A stretch of DNA of 64,000 nt from NCBI GenBank assembly GCA_050246875.1, contig JBFWVF010000009.1, positions 62,001-126,000 of the forward strand, written 5' to 3'. The first letter of the stretch is position 1. The number at the start of each line of letters is the position of its first letter. Position numbers and translations under genes: made by a program. Positions 25,340-35,138 of this stretch are shown here, piece after piece. This DNA is from SHWB01 sp050246875. GTDB lineage: Bacteria; Pseudomonadota; Alphaproteobacteria; UBA6615. The notes beneath the pieces were generated by a model. The model did not search any database. It was not told the DNA's origin and saw only the letters and a list, made by a program, of their open reading frames with translations.

Positions 25340-26230
25340 TCAGGCGGGCGGCAGGGCGCTACCGCCGTTCTCGTCCGTCGCGTAGCGCCCAAGCTCGTCG
25401 CGCAGCTTCGCCAGCGCCTTTGCTTCGATCTGGCGCACGCGCTCCTTGGAGACGCCGAAATCGTCGCCGATTTCCGACAGGGTCAGGCGGTCCTCGTCGA
25501 GGAAGCGGCGGACGATGATCTTGCGCTCCCGGTCGCTCAGCGTCGCCAGCGCGCGCTTGAGCCAGCGCGAGCGGGTTTCGCTGTCGAGGCGGTCGGAGAC
25601 AATGTCCTCGGGCGTCGGGCCGTCGTCGGCCAGCATGTCCATCCAGGAATTGTCCTCGTCCTCGCCGACGCCGGCATCGAGCGAACTGTCGGGGCCGCCC
25701 AGATGCGCTTCCATGCGCTCGACATCGGCGACCTTCACGCCGAGACGCTCGGCGACCTTGACGCGGTCGGCATCGGTCAGCGTGCCGTCCGGACCGGTCG
25801 CGAGCTTCGCGCGGACGCGCCGGAGATTGAAGAACAGGCGCCGCTGCGCGGGCGTCGTCGCGACGCGGACGATGGAGGTGTGGCGCAGGACATAGTCCTG
25901 GATCGCCGCCATGATCCACCACGAGGCATAGGTCGAAAACCGCGCCTCGCGGTCCGGGTCGAAGCGGCGGGCGGCCTCCATCAGGCCGACATTGCCTTCC
26001 TGCACGAGATCGCCGATAGGCAGCCCGTAGCCGCGGAACTTCCATGCGATGCGGACGACGAAACGGGCATAGGCCTCGATCAGCTCGTGCAATGCCTCGG
26101 TGTCGTCGTCATCGCGCCAGCGGCGCGCCAGCTCGAACTCGTGATCGCGTTCGAGGATCGGCGCTGCCATGACGGAAGCGACGTAGCGACGGTTGCCCTG
26201 GTCGAGATCGCGCGATCCACCGTAAGCCAT
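25340..26230 (-). CDS. rpoH: RNA polymerase sigma factor RpoH (sigma-32)
   Basis: A 296-residue sigma-70-family factor that directs heat-shock transcription. Region 2 is complete (DLVQEGNVGLMEAARRFDP, ARFSTYASWWIMAAIQDYVLRHTSIVR), the RpoH box is QRRLFFNLR (129-137), and region 4 carries the helix-turn-helix LTLSEIGDDFGVSKERVRQIEAKALAKLR. The RpoH box separates it from RpoD and RpoS types. Alphaproteobacteria often have two rpoH genes; which one this is cannot be told. The ATG at 26230 follows GGTGGAG. A sigma-32-like promoter lies about 90 bp upstream, suggesting autoregulation. Confidence 0.93.
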   Translation of the reverse strand: MAYGGSRDLDQGNRRYVASVMAAPILERDHEFELARRWRDDDDTEALHELIEAYARFVVRIAWKFRGYGLPIGDLVQEGNVGLMEAARRFDPDREARFSTYASWWIMAAIQDYVLRHTSIVRVATTPAQRRLFFNLRRVRAKLATGPDGTLTDADRVKVAERLGVKVADVERMEAHLGGPDSSLDAGVGEDEDNSWMDMLADDGPTPEDIVSDRLDSETRSRWLKRALATLSDRERKIIVRRFLDEDRLTLSEIGDDFGVSKERVRQIEAKALAKLRDELGRYATDENGGSALPPA

Positions 26231-26299
26231 GGCGGGGCTCCACCTTTACAACTGCCCCCTCACGCCTATATCGCTGCGAGAGGTGGGGGAGTTCCTTTC

Positions 26300-26361
26300 G
26301 TAGCGAGTCGATACCATAGATGGTTCGCACCGGCGCCCGCTACAAGATAGTAGCGAGTCGA
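26300..26361. repeat. 12-bp direct repeat in the rpoH-marR spacer
   Basis: The 12-mer GTAGCGAGTCGA occurs at 26300-26311 and again at 26350-26361, exactly 50 bp apart. The core CGAGTCG is nearly self-complementary. Both copies lie in the 169-bp spacer between divergent rpoH and the Cys-rich MarR gene and flank the candidate rpoH promoter, so they look like a pair of regulator sites. Confidence 0.5.
26316..26346 (-). promoter_or_regulatory. Candidate sigma-32-type promoter for rpoH
   Basis: On the minus strand CTTGTAG (upper end at 26346) is followed after 16 bases by CCATCTAT (lower end at 26316). This resembles the heat-shock consensus CTTGAAA and CCCCATNT. It would start transcription about 80 bp upstream of the rpoH ATG. 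Confidence 0.35.
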
Positions 26362-26399
26362 AACATAATTTGTGCCGGGACGGCGAAACGGGAGGGGTA

Positions 26400-26990
26400 A
26401 TGGCGCGGGATTGCGGTGAAATCGGCACGACGCTGGCCGATCTCCTGCAGCGTATCAGCCGCACGGCGCGGAGCCTGCAGTTCACCCACGGCCTCAATCC
26501 GGCGCAGTGGGAGGGGTTGCGCTTCGTCGCCGGCGCCAACCGGTTCTCCCGTACTCCCGGTGCCCTGGCAACGTTCCTCGGCACGACGAAGGGGACGGCG
26601 AGCCAGACCCTCATTGCCCTCGAGAAGAAGGGCTACCTGGCGCGGCGACGCGACCCGGACGACCGCCGCATCACCTATCTCGAGCCGACAGATGCGGGCG
26701 AGGCGCTGCTCGCCAATGATCCGCTGCGGCTGCTCGACGAGGTCGCGGCATCGCTGCCGACCGACGAGGCGACGGCGTTGCGCTGCGGTCTGGAACGGCT
26801 GACACGCCGTCTGGCGTTGCGGAACGGCGGCTGCGAGATGGGTGTCTGCAAGGCCTGCGGCCATTTCCAAGGGCCGGTGGCGGATGGCGATGCCGTCATG
26901 TGCGGTCTCAAGCAGGCGGAATTGCCTGCCGAGGAGGCCACAAAGCTGTGCATCAATTTCATCGCCGGTGAGGACAACGCCCGGGCCTGA
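26400..26990 (+). CDS. MarR-family regulator with cysteine-rich C-terminal tail
   Basis: A 196-residue protein. Residues 10-135 are a MarR winged helix (LATFLGTTKGTASQTLIALEKKGYLARRRDPDDRRITYLEPTDAG). After this comes an unusual tail with C145, C150, C153, C168 and C184 (C-x4-C-x2-C-x14-C-x15-C), which looks able to bind a metal or iron-sulfur cluster or to sense redox state by disulfides. The ATG at 26400 is preceded by GGGAGGGG. It is divergent from rpoH and lies 47 bp before an amino-acid permease gene. A link between redox or metal state and rpoH or the permease is conjecture. Confidence 0.82.
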   Translation: MARDCGEIGTTLADLLQRISRTARSLQFTHGLNPAQWEGLRFVAGANRFSRTPGALATFLGTTKGTASQTLIALEKKGYLARRRDPDDRRITYLEPTDAGEALLANDPLRLLDEVAASLPTDEATALRCGLERLTRRLALRNGGCEMGVCKACGHFQGPVADGDAVMCGLKQAELPAEEATKLCINFIAGEDNARA

Positions 26991-27037
26991 TGCCCCGCCG
27001 GCTATGACCGGCACGCTTCACCCAATAGTCTTTCGCC

Positions 27038-28269
27038 ATGAACCTGGCAACGCCGCCCATCCGGCTGCCGTTACGGCGGGCCCTCGACCTCCGCCTGCTC
27101 GTCCTCTACGGCATTGGCGTCACGGTCGGTGCGGGTATCTACGCCCTCGTCGGGAAAATCGCGGGGGTCGCCGGTCATCTGGCGCCGCTGTCGTTCCTGC
27201 TCGCGGCGCTGGTCGCGACGCCGACCGCGCTCTCCTTCGCGGAACTTTCCTCACGCCTTCCGACGAGCGCCGGTGAAGCGACTTATGTGCGCGCGGGCCT
27301 GCGCCTGCCGGGCCTGGCGCTCGTCGTCGGTCTGCTCGTGATCTTCGCGGGGATCGTCTCTTCGGCGGCAATCGTGAATGCCTTTCACGGTTACCTCCAG
27401 CCTCTGCTCGCAACGCCGCGCGCAATGACGATCCTGTTTGTCTACACCGTGCTCGCGGCGCTCGCTGTCTGGGGGATCGCCCAGTCGGTCGCGGCGGCGG
27501 GTATCGTCACGGTGATCGAGGTGGGCGGGCTGTTGCTTGTGCTGGCGGTCGCGGTGCCGGAGGCCAGGCTGGACGGAGAGGCCCTGCGCGGCATCGCCGC
27601 CGCATTGGAGCCTGCCGCGATGTTCGGCGTTCTCGCGGGGGCGGTACTGGCTTTCTATGCCTTCCTTGGTTTCGAAGACATGGTCAACGTCGCCGAGGAA
27701 GTGGTGGACGCAGAACGCACCCTGCCGCGCGGCATTCTCGTAACCCTCGGCATCACCACGCTGCTGTATGCGGCCGTCGCCTCCAGCGCGGTTCTCGTAC
27801 TGCCGCCGGCGGCGCTCGCCGATCTGGGCGATCCGCTGGCGCGTGTTTATGAAGCGGCGGGGGGGCCATGGCCGCGCATGATCAACCTCATCGCCGTCAT
27901 TGCCGTCGTCAATGGTGCGCTCATCCAGCTCATCATGGCGTCACGTGTGGTGTACGGGCTGGCCCGCCAGGGCGCCCTGCATCCGGCGCTCGGCCATGTC
28001 TGGCAGCGCACCCGGACGCCCGTGGCGGCGACGGCACTGGTGGCGCTGGTCGCCGCCGGTTTCGCGCTCTGGTTGCCGCTGGAACGACTGGCGCAGATCG
28101 CCAGCGTGACCGCCCTCTGCGTGTTTGCCCTGGTCAACCTGTCGCTGATCGCGCTGCGCCGGCGGGAGGCGGCCCCGCGCGGCGCGTGGCGGGCGCCCGC
28201 ATGGGCGCCGTGGGCCGGCGTGCTGGCTTCGGGCGGCCTGCTCGCCTTCGAGCTGTGGCGCGCCCTCGG

Positions 28270-28273
<4 letters not shown>
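27038..28273 (+). CDS. APC-family amino acid permease
   Basis: A 411-residue inner-membrane transporter with about 12 hydrophobic helices. The first helix carries GIGVTVGAGIYALVGKIAG, the unwound substrate-binding motif of amino acid/polyamine/organocation carriers, and the sixth region reads FYAFLGFEDMVNVAEEV, also typical. It most resembles the cationic/neutral amino acid branch of the superfamily. The substrate is not predictable. Its TAG stop overlaps the stop of the convergent glutaryl-CoA dehydrogenase gene, with no terminator between them. Confidence 0.87.
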
Positions 28274-29496
<1,223 letters not shown>

Positions 29497-29527
29497 GATG
29501 GTCCCCCGTCTGCGTCGGCCCGGCCGA

Positions 29528-29932
29528 TCAGACGACCTCGGTCTTGAATTCGGCCGGCAGCGTGATTTCGAGCAGCTGGCAGTCGTCCGACAGCCACAGC
29601 GCTTCATGGACGAGGCCGTCCGGCTGGTAGAAGCAGTCGCCCTTGACGACTTCCGTCTCGCCCATGCCCTCGAAGAAGAAGCGGGCCTTGCCCTCGAGGA
29701 CATAGATCATCTGGAACGCCGTGGCGTGCAAATGGCGGCCGTTCTTGTGCTCGAGCCCGGCCTGGACGACGCGGATCACCTGGGCGCCGAACTCGCCGTT
29801 GGTCGCCTCGCGGATGCCGACGTCGCGGTATTCGAGGTCCTCGCGCAGGCCGGGCATCCACTGCGCCTGGTCGGCGCGCTTAACGACAAGTTTGTGATTC
29901 TGGGGTGAAATCTTGAACTTGGTGGGCTGCAT
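29528..29932 (-). CDS. Cupin-domain protein
   Basis: A 134-residue single-domain cupin. The two cupin motifs are recognisable as HKNGRHLHATAFQMIYVLEGKARFFFEG and GDCFYQPDGLVHEALW, with several His residues positioned to hold a metal ion. It is expected to be a small cytoplasmic beta-barrel. It is co-directional with gcdH and 31 bp upstream, so co-transcription is likely. No enzymatic role can be assigned; small cupins include isomerases, dioxygenases and ligand-binding proteins. Confidence 0.8.
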   Translation of the reverse strand: MQPTKFKISPQNHKLVVKRADQAQWMPGLREDLEYRDVGIREATNGEFGAQVIRVVQAGLEHKNGRHLHATAFQMIYVLEGKARFFFEGMGETEVVKGDCFYQPDGLVHEALWLSDDCQLLEITLPAEFKTEVV

Positions 29933-29998
29933 GGGCGTCTCCTCGAAGCGGGCGCCATTCTAGGGCGCGGCGAAGGATGGGCCAACGGGCGTTTCGAA

Positions 29999-30223
29999 AT
30001 GAACGGCGACGCGCGTGAAATCCTCTACGAATTCATCCCCATCGGGGATGTCGTGCGGGTGTCGGCCGTCGACGCCGCGAGCGGCGTGGAGGTGACGGTT
30101 TTCGGGCCGGCCAGCGCCGGCGAGGCCGCTTTGCGCCAGACGGCCCGGCGCAAGCTCGTCTGGGTGATGGCAAAGCGCGAAGGCAAGGCCGCCGTGCCGG
30201 CCCCGCGCGGCCTGCGGGTCTGA
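29999..30223 (+). CDS. Small conserved hypothetical protein
   Basis: A 74-residue protein: EILYEFIPIGDVVRVSAVDAASGVEVTVFGPASAGEAALRQTARRKLVWVMAKR. It resembles a small alphaproteobacterial family (I believe DUF6898), predicted as a compact alpha/beta fold with basic C-terminus. It has no signal or membrane segment. It is divergent from the cupin gene across 66 bp and convergent with mucR, from which a bidirectional terminator separates it. Function is unknown. Confidence 0.65.
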   Translation: MNGDAREILYEFIPIGDVVRVSAVDAASGVEVTVFGPASAGEAALRQTARRKLVWVMAKREGKAAVPAPRGLRV

Positions 30224-30244
30224 CCGAAGCAGGGGCGGAAACGA

Positions 30245-30271
30245 AAACGGACGGCCAGCGGCCGTCCGTTT
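30245..30271. terminator. Bidirectional terminator between a small gene and mucR
   Basis: AAACGGACGGCC (30245-30256) pairs perfectly with GGCCGTCCGTTT (30260-30271) around a 3-base loop, with A residues on the left and T residues on the right. It lies between two convergent genes. Confidence 0.8.
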
Positions 30272-30297
30272 CCGAATGCAGGGACGAGTAGGGGCTA

Positions 30298-30753
30298 CTA
30301 TTCGCCGGCGGCTGCCCGCCCACGCCCGCGACGGCCGCCCGGGCGACGCCCGAGGCCGATCTTCTTGGCGAAGGCCGAACGCTGCTTGGCGTAGTTCGGG
30401 GCGACCATCGGATAGTCGGCCGGCAGGCCCCACTTCGCGCGGTACTCGTCCGGAGTCAGGCTGTAGGTCGTCCGGAGGTGGCGCTTCAGCATCTTCAGCT
30501 TCTTGCCGTCCTCGAGACAGACGATGTAGTCCGGCGTCACGGAACGCTTGGCCGGCACCGCCGGCTTCTGGGCGGCGGGCTTTTCCTCGGCTGCCGGGGA
30601 ATCGAGGCCGGCGAGACTGGAGTAGACCGACTTGATGACGTCGGCGATCTGGCTCTCGGCGACCGCATTATTGCCGACATAGGCGGCCACCACTTCCGTG
30701 GTCATCCGCAGCAACTCCGCGTGCGGCAATTTTTCCGTTGAACCGTCTGCCAT
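30298..30753 (-). CDS. mucR: MucR/Ros-family transcriptional regulator
   Basis: A 151-residue MucR-type regulator. The N-terminal oligomerisation part (LLRMTTEVVAAYVGNNAVAESQIADVIKSVY) is followed by an Ala/Pro linker and the DNA-binding finger region (YIVCLEDGKKLKMLKRHLRTTYSLTPDEYRAKWGLP). Compared with Ros, the zinc ligands Cys-Cys-His-His are here C79, D82, H92 and Y97, so the finger may fold with little or no zinc. The C-terminus is Arg/Gly-rich. MucR proteins are H-NS-like silencers of surface, motility and cell-cycle genes and bind AT-rich DNA, such as the spacer upstream of this gene. Confidence 0.9.
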   Translation of the reverse strand: MADGSTEKLPHAELLRMTTEVVAAYVGNNAVAESQIADVIKSVYSSLAGLDSPAAEEKPAAQKPAVPAKRSVTPDYIVCLEDGKKLKMLKRHLRTTYSLTPDEYRAKWGLPADYPMVAPNYAKQRSAFAKKIGLGRRPGGRRGRGRAAAGE

Positions 30754-31085
30754 TTACCTAATCCTCGATGGAGTGATCGAACTCGTATCGGCCGTGTTGC
30801 ATGGTCAGTTCTGCAAGTCAAGATGCATTGCAAGGTCAGCGCAGTAAACCTTGCACTTCTCACATCTAATCGCTGAATAATGGTACTGGTCGATCCACCG
30901 GCAACGCTGTGCTTCGGGCGCATCGATAGATATTTCAAAGTGTTCGTGCGGCCGTGACGCGATTCGCGGTTGCACATCGCCCCCGCCAGCCCTAGTGGGG
31001 CGCTGGCGGCATCAAGCCAAGATGTGGTAAGCGTCCCGCCGCGCGCGGTCGCCGACGCGGGTGGCGCGCCGTTCCGGGGATTTAC
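30754..31085. other. 332-bp intergenic region between mucR and rpiB
   Basis: No gene is visible. The left two thirds (to about 30955) are clearly lower in GC than the surroundings, as expected for the promoter region of a MucR gene that represses itself. It holds one clean inverted repeat (30829-30855, listed separately). Near the rpiB end, CCGCCAGC (30983-30990) can pair with GCTGGCGG (31002-31009), forming a hairpin that could terminate or lie in the rpiB leader. Confidence 0.6.
30829..30855. promoter_or_regulatory. Inverted repeat, candidate operator
   Basis: TGCAAGGT (30829-30836) and ACCTTGCA (30848-30855) form a perfect 8-bp inverted repeat separated by 11 bases, about 75-100 bp upstream of the mucR start. 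One dyad turn per arm suggests a dimeric regulator site. Confidence 0.4.
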
Positions 31086-31520
31086 ATGGACAGGACCACG
31101 GTCGCCCTGGCGGCGGATCATGCCGGCTTCGCCCTCAAGCAACAGCTCAAGGACGAAGTCGCGGCGCTGGGCTACGCCGTGCTCGACCTCGGGACCGACT
31201 CGGAGGCATCAGTCGACTATCCCGACTATGGCCGGGCGGCGGCCGCGGCCGTGGCCGATGGACGCGCGGCGAAGGCGGTCATCGTCTGCGGCACGGGCAT
31301 CGGCATATCCATCGCCGCCAACCGCCAGTCCGGCGTGCGGGCCGCGGTATGCACCGATGTGACGGCGGCGCGGCTGGCCCGCCAGCACAACGATGCCAAT
31401 GTGCTGGCGCTGGGCTCGCGGTTGATCGGCAGCGAGGTGGCCCGCGACTGCGTGCGGGCCTTCCTCGCAACGGAATTCGAAGGCGGCCGGCACGCACGCC
31501 GGGTCGCCGCGCTCGGCTGA
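31086..31520 (+). CDS. rpiB: Ribose-5-phosphate isomerase B
   Basis: A 144-residue LacAB/RpiB-family isomerase interconverting ribose 5-phosphate and ribulose 5-phosphate. Active-site motifs are complete: D11-H12 in AADHAGF, C68 in VIVCGTGIGISIAANR, and H101 in ARQHNDANVLALGSR. It is the first gene of a long operon whose later members need ribulose 5-phosphate (ribBX) and make one-carbon and flavin cofactors. The gap to glyA is 35 bp. Confidence 0.95.
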   Translation: MDRTTVALAADHAGFALKQQLKDEVAALGYAVLDLGTDSEASVDYPDYGRAAAAAVADGRAAKAVIVCGTGIGISIAANRQSGVRAAVCTDVTAARLARQHNDANVLALGSRLIGSEVARDCVRAFLATEFEGGRHARRVAALG

Positions 31521-31555
31521 GGCCGGGCGTCAGGCGCTAACGTCCGGAAGGGACC

Positions 31556-32866
<1,311 letters not shown>

Positions 32867-32899
32867 CCGGGGCCGGCGGGTGCGGGGAGGGGCCTGACG

Positions 32900-33376
32900 A
32901 TGCGCTGTCCGTTCTGCGGCCACGAGGAGACGAGCGTCAAGGACTCGCGGCCGACCGAGGACAACACCGCGATCCGCCGGCGGCGGTTCTGCCCCAGTTG
33001 CGGCGCCCGCTGGACGACCTTCGAGCGGGTCCACCTGCGCGACCTGATGGTGGTGAAGAAAAACGGCCAGCGCATGCCCTTTGACCGCGACAAGGTGCAG
33101 CGGTCGATGGAGATCGCGCTGCGCAAGCGGCCGGTGGACCCCGAGCGGGTCGAACGCGTGATCAGCGGCATCGTGCGGCGCTTCGAATCGTCCGGGGAGA
33201 CCGAGATTCCGTCCGATCGCATCGGGCAGGCGGTCATGGACGCCCTCGCGAACCTCGACCCGGTCGCCTATATCCGCTTCGCGTCGGTCTACAAGAACTT
33301 CCGCGAAGTGAAGGATTTTGAAGAGTTTATAGGCTCCGGCAGCCTCGCCCGCGAGGAACGTGTCCGCGGCGAGTGA
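32900..33376 (+). CDS. nrdR: Transcriptional repressor NrdR
   Basis: A 158-residue repressor of ribonucleotide reductase genes. The zinc ribbon uses C3, C6, C31 and C34 (MRCPFCGHE and RRRRFCPSCGARW), followed by the ATP-cone domain (VVKKNGQRMPFDRDKVQRSMEIALRKRPV). Both parts are complete and length is standard. ATP/dATP binding to the cone controls DNA binding to NrdR boxes. It sits 33 bp after glyA and its stop lies close to the ribD start. Confidence 0.97.
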   Translation: MRCPFCGHEETSVKDSRPTEDNTAIRRRRFCPSCGARWTTFERVHLRDLMVVKKNGQRMPFDRDKVQRSMEIALRKRPVDPERVERVISGIVRRFESSGETEIPSDRIGQAVMDALANLDPVAYIRFASVYKNFREVKDFEEFIGSGSLAREERVRGE

Positions 33377-33386
33377 GCGGTCGGTG

Positions 33387-34532
33387 ATGGCCCCCGATCC
33401 GGCGGTCGACCGGCGCTTCATGCGTAGTGCCCTGGCGCTGGCGGCGCGCGGCCTCGGTCGCACCTGGCCGAATCCCGCGGTCGGCTGCGTCATCGTCGCG
33501 GCCGCTGCCGACGGCGCGATGCGGCCTATCGGGCGTGGCTGGACCCAGCCGGGCGGCCGGCCGCATGCCGAGACCGAGGCCCTGGGCAGGGCCCGCGCCC
33601 TGGCCGGCGCCGCCGGACTGGCCGGCGCCACCGCCTATGTGACGCTCGAACCGTGCAGCCACCACGGCCGCACACCGCCCTGCGCCGACGCGCTGATCGA
33701 AGCCGGCATCCGGCGCGTCGTGGTCGCCTGCGGCGATCCCGACCGGCGCGTCGCCGGCGCCGGCGTGGCGCGCCTGCGCGCGGCGGGGCTCATCGTCGAC
33801 GAAGGGCTGTGCGAAAGCGAGGCACGGGCGCTCAATGGCGGTTTCCTGCTCACGCGCTCGTCGGGCCGGCCGCTGGTGACGCTCAAGCTCGCGGCCAGTC
33901 TCGACGGCCGCATCGCCACGGCCAGCGGCAAGTCACAGTGGATCACCGGCGAGCGCGCCCGTGCCCGGGCGCACCTCATGCGGGCGCGGCACGACGCGGT
34001 GATGGTCGGCGGAGGGACGGCACTGGCCGACGATCCGCAACTCGACTGCCGCCTGCCGGGCATGGCCGACAGGCCGCCCGTGGCGGTCGTGGTCGACGGC
34101 CGTCTGGCGGCGCTGTCGCCGGCGTCGCGGCTGGCCGCAGCCGCCCGGCAGCGGAAGGTGTGGGTGCTGACGACGCCGCACGCGGCCGCCGACCGGGCGG
34201 ACGCGCTCGTCGCGACCGGGATCGAGGTCATCCGCTGCACGCCGGACGGCGAGCGCCATGTCGCCATGGCCGGGGCGCTCGAGGCCCTTGCCGGCCGGGG
34301 CGTGACGCGCGTGCTGGTCGAGGGTGGCGCCGGCATGGCCGCGGCCCTGCTGCGCGAGGGGCTGGTCGACCGTCTGGCCTGGTTCCGCGCGCCGACCCTG
34401 CTGGGCGGCGACGGACTGGCCGCGATCGAGGGGCTCGGGGTCGACAGTCCGGGCGAGGCGCCGCGCTTCGTCCTTTCGGACCGTGAGATGGTCGGTGACG
34501 ACCTGCTCGAAACATTCGAGCGCGTGGCGTAG
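33387..34532 (+). CDS. ribD: Bifunctional riboflavin deaminase/reductase RibD
   Basis: A 381-residue bifunctional enzyme performing the second and third steps of riboflavin synthesis. The deaminase domain has the zinc site H60-A-E62 and C90/C99 (PHAETEAL, LEPCSHHGRTPPC). The reductase domain begins LVTLKLAASLDGRIATASGKSQWITG and includes HLMRARHDAVMVGGGTALADDP and RVLVEGGAGMAAALL. I chose the ATG at 33387, as it starts right before the conserved RRFMRSALALAARG. A GTG at 33360 overlapping nrdR would add nine residues and cannot be ruled out. Confidence 0.93.
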   Translation: MAPDPAVDRRFMRSALALAARGLGRTWPNPAVGCVIVAAAADGAMRPIGRGWTQPGGRPHAETEALGRARALAGAAGLAGATAYVTLEPCSHHGRTPPCADALIEAGIRRVVVACGDPDRRVAGAGVARLRAAGLIVDEGLCESEARALNGGFLLTRSSGRPLVTLKLAASLDGRIATASGKSQWITGERARARAHLMRARHDAVMVGGGTALADDPQLDCRLPGMADRPPVAVVVDGRLAALSPASRLAAAARQRKVWVLTTPHAAADRADALVATGIEVIRCTPDGERHVAMAGALEALAGRGVTRVLVEGGAGMAAALLREGLVDRLAWFRAPTLLGGDGLAAIEGLGVDSPGEAPRFVLSDREMVGDDLLETFERVA

Positions 34533-34541
34533 AAGGACCCC

Positions 34542-35138
34542 ATGTTCACGGGCATTGTCACCGACGTGGGGCAGGTTCGCGCGCTTTCGGAGCGCGGCGG
34601 CGGCCGCCGTCTCGAAATCGCGACATCGTGGCGGACGGAGGAAATCGCCATCGGCGCCTCCATCGCCTGTTCGGGCGCCTGCCTCACGGTCGTCGAGCGC
34701 GCCGGCACCGTCTTCGCCGCCGACGCCTCCGCCGAGACTCTCGCCTGCACCACGCTGGGCGCGTGGCGGGTGGGCGATCCGGTCAATCTCGAGCGCGCGC
34801 TAAAGGCAGGCGACGAACTCGGCGGCCATATCATGCTGGGCCATGTCGACGGGGTCGGTACGCTGGTCGAGGCGACGCCGGTCGACGACAGCCACCGGCT
34901 GGTCTTCGATGCGCCGGCCGACCTTGCGCGCTTCATCGCGTCGAAGGGCTCGATCGCCATCGACGGCGTTTCGCTGACCGTCAACGACGTCGACGGGCGT
35001 CGCTTCGCCGTCAACATCATCCCACACACGTGGAGCCATACGGCCTTCCACCGGACCGCGCCGGGAACGGGCGTCAATCTCGAGATCGACGTGCTCGCCC
35101 GTTATGCCGCCCGGCTGCTCGAACGGATTCCCGCATGA
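34542..35138 (+). CDS. ribE: Riboflavin synthase, alpha subunit
   Basis: A 198-residue enzyme that dismutates two 6,7-dimethyl-8-ribityllumazine molecules to riboflavin. It begins with the invariant MFTGIVTDVG and contains two similar lumazine-binding barrels, with GASIACSGACLTVV in the first and KGSIAIDGVSLTVNDVDG in the second. SFNVQ-type residues are replaced by the equivalent FAADASAETLACT. It lies 9 bp after ribD and overlaps ribBX by ATGA. It acts on the product of ribH two genes later. Confidence 0.95.
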   Translation: MFTGIVTDVGQVRALSERGGGRRLEIATSWRTEEIAIGASIACSGACLTVVERAGTVFAADASAETLACTTLGAWRVGDPVNLERALKAGDELGGHIMLGHVDGVGTLVEATPVDDSHRLVFDAPADLARFIASKGSIAIDGVSLTVNDVDGRRFAVNIIPHTWSHTAFHRTAPGTGVNLEIDVLARYAARLLERIPA

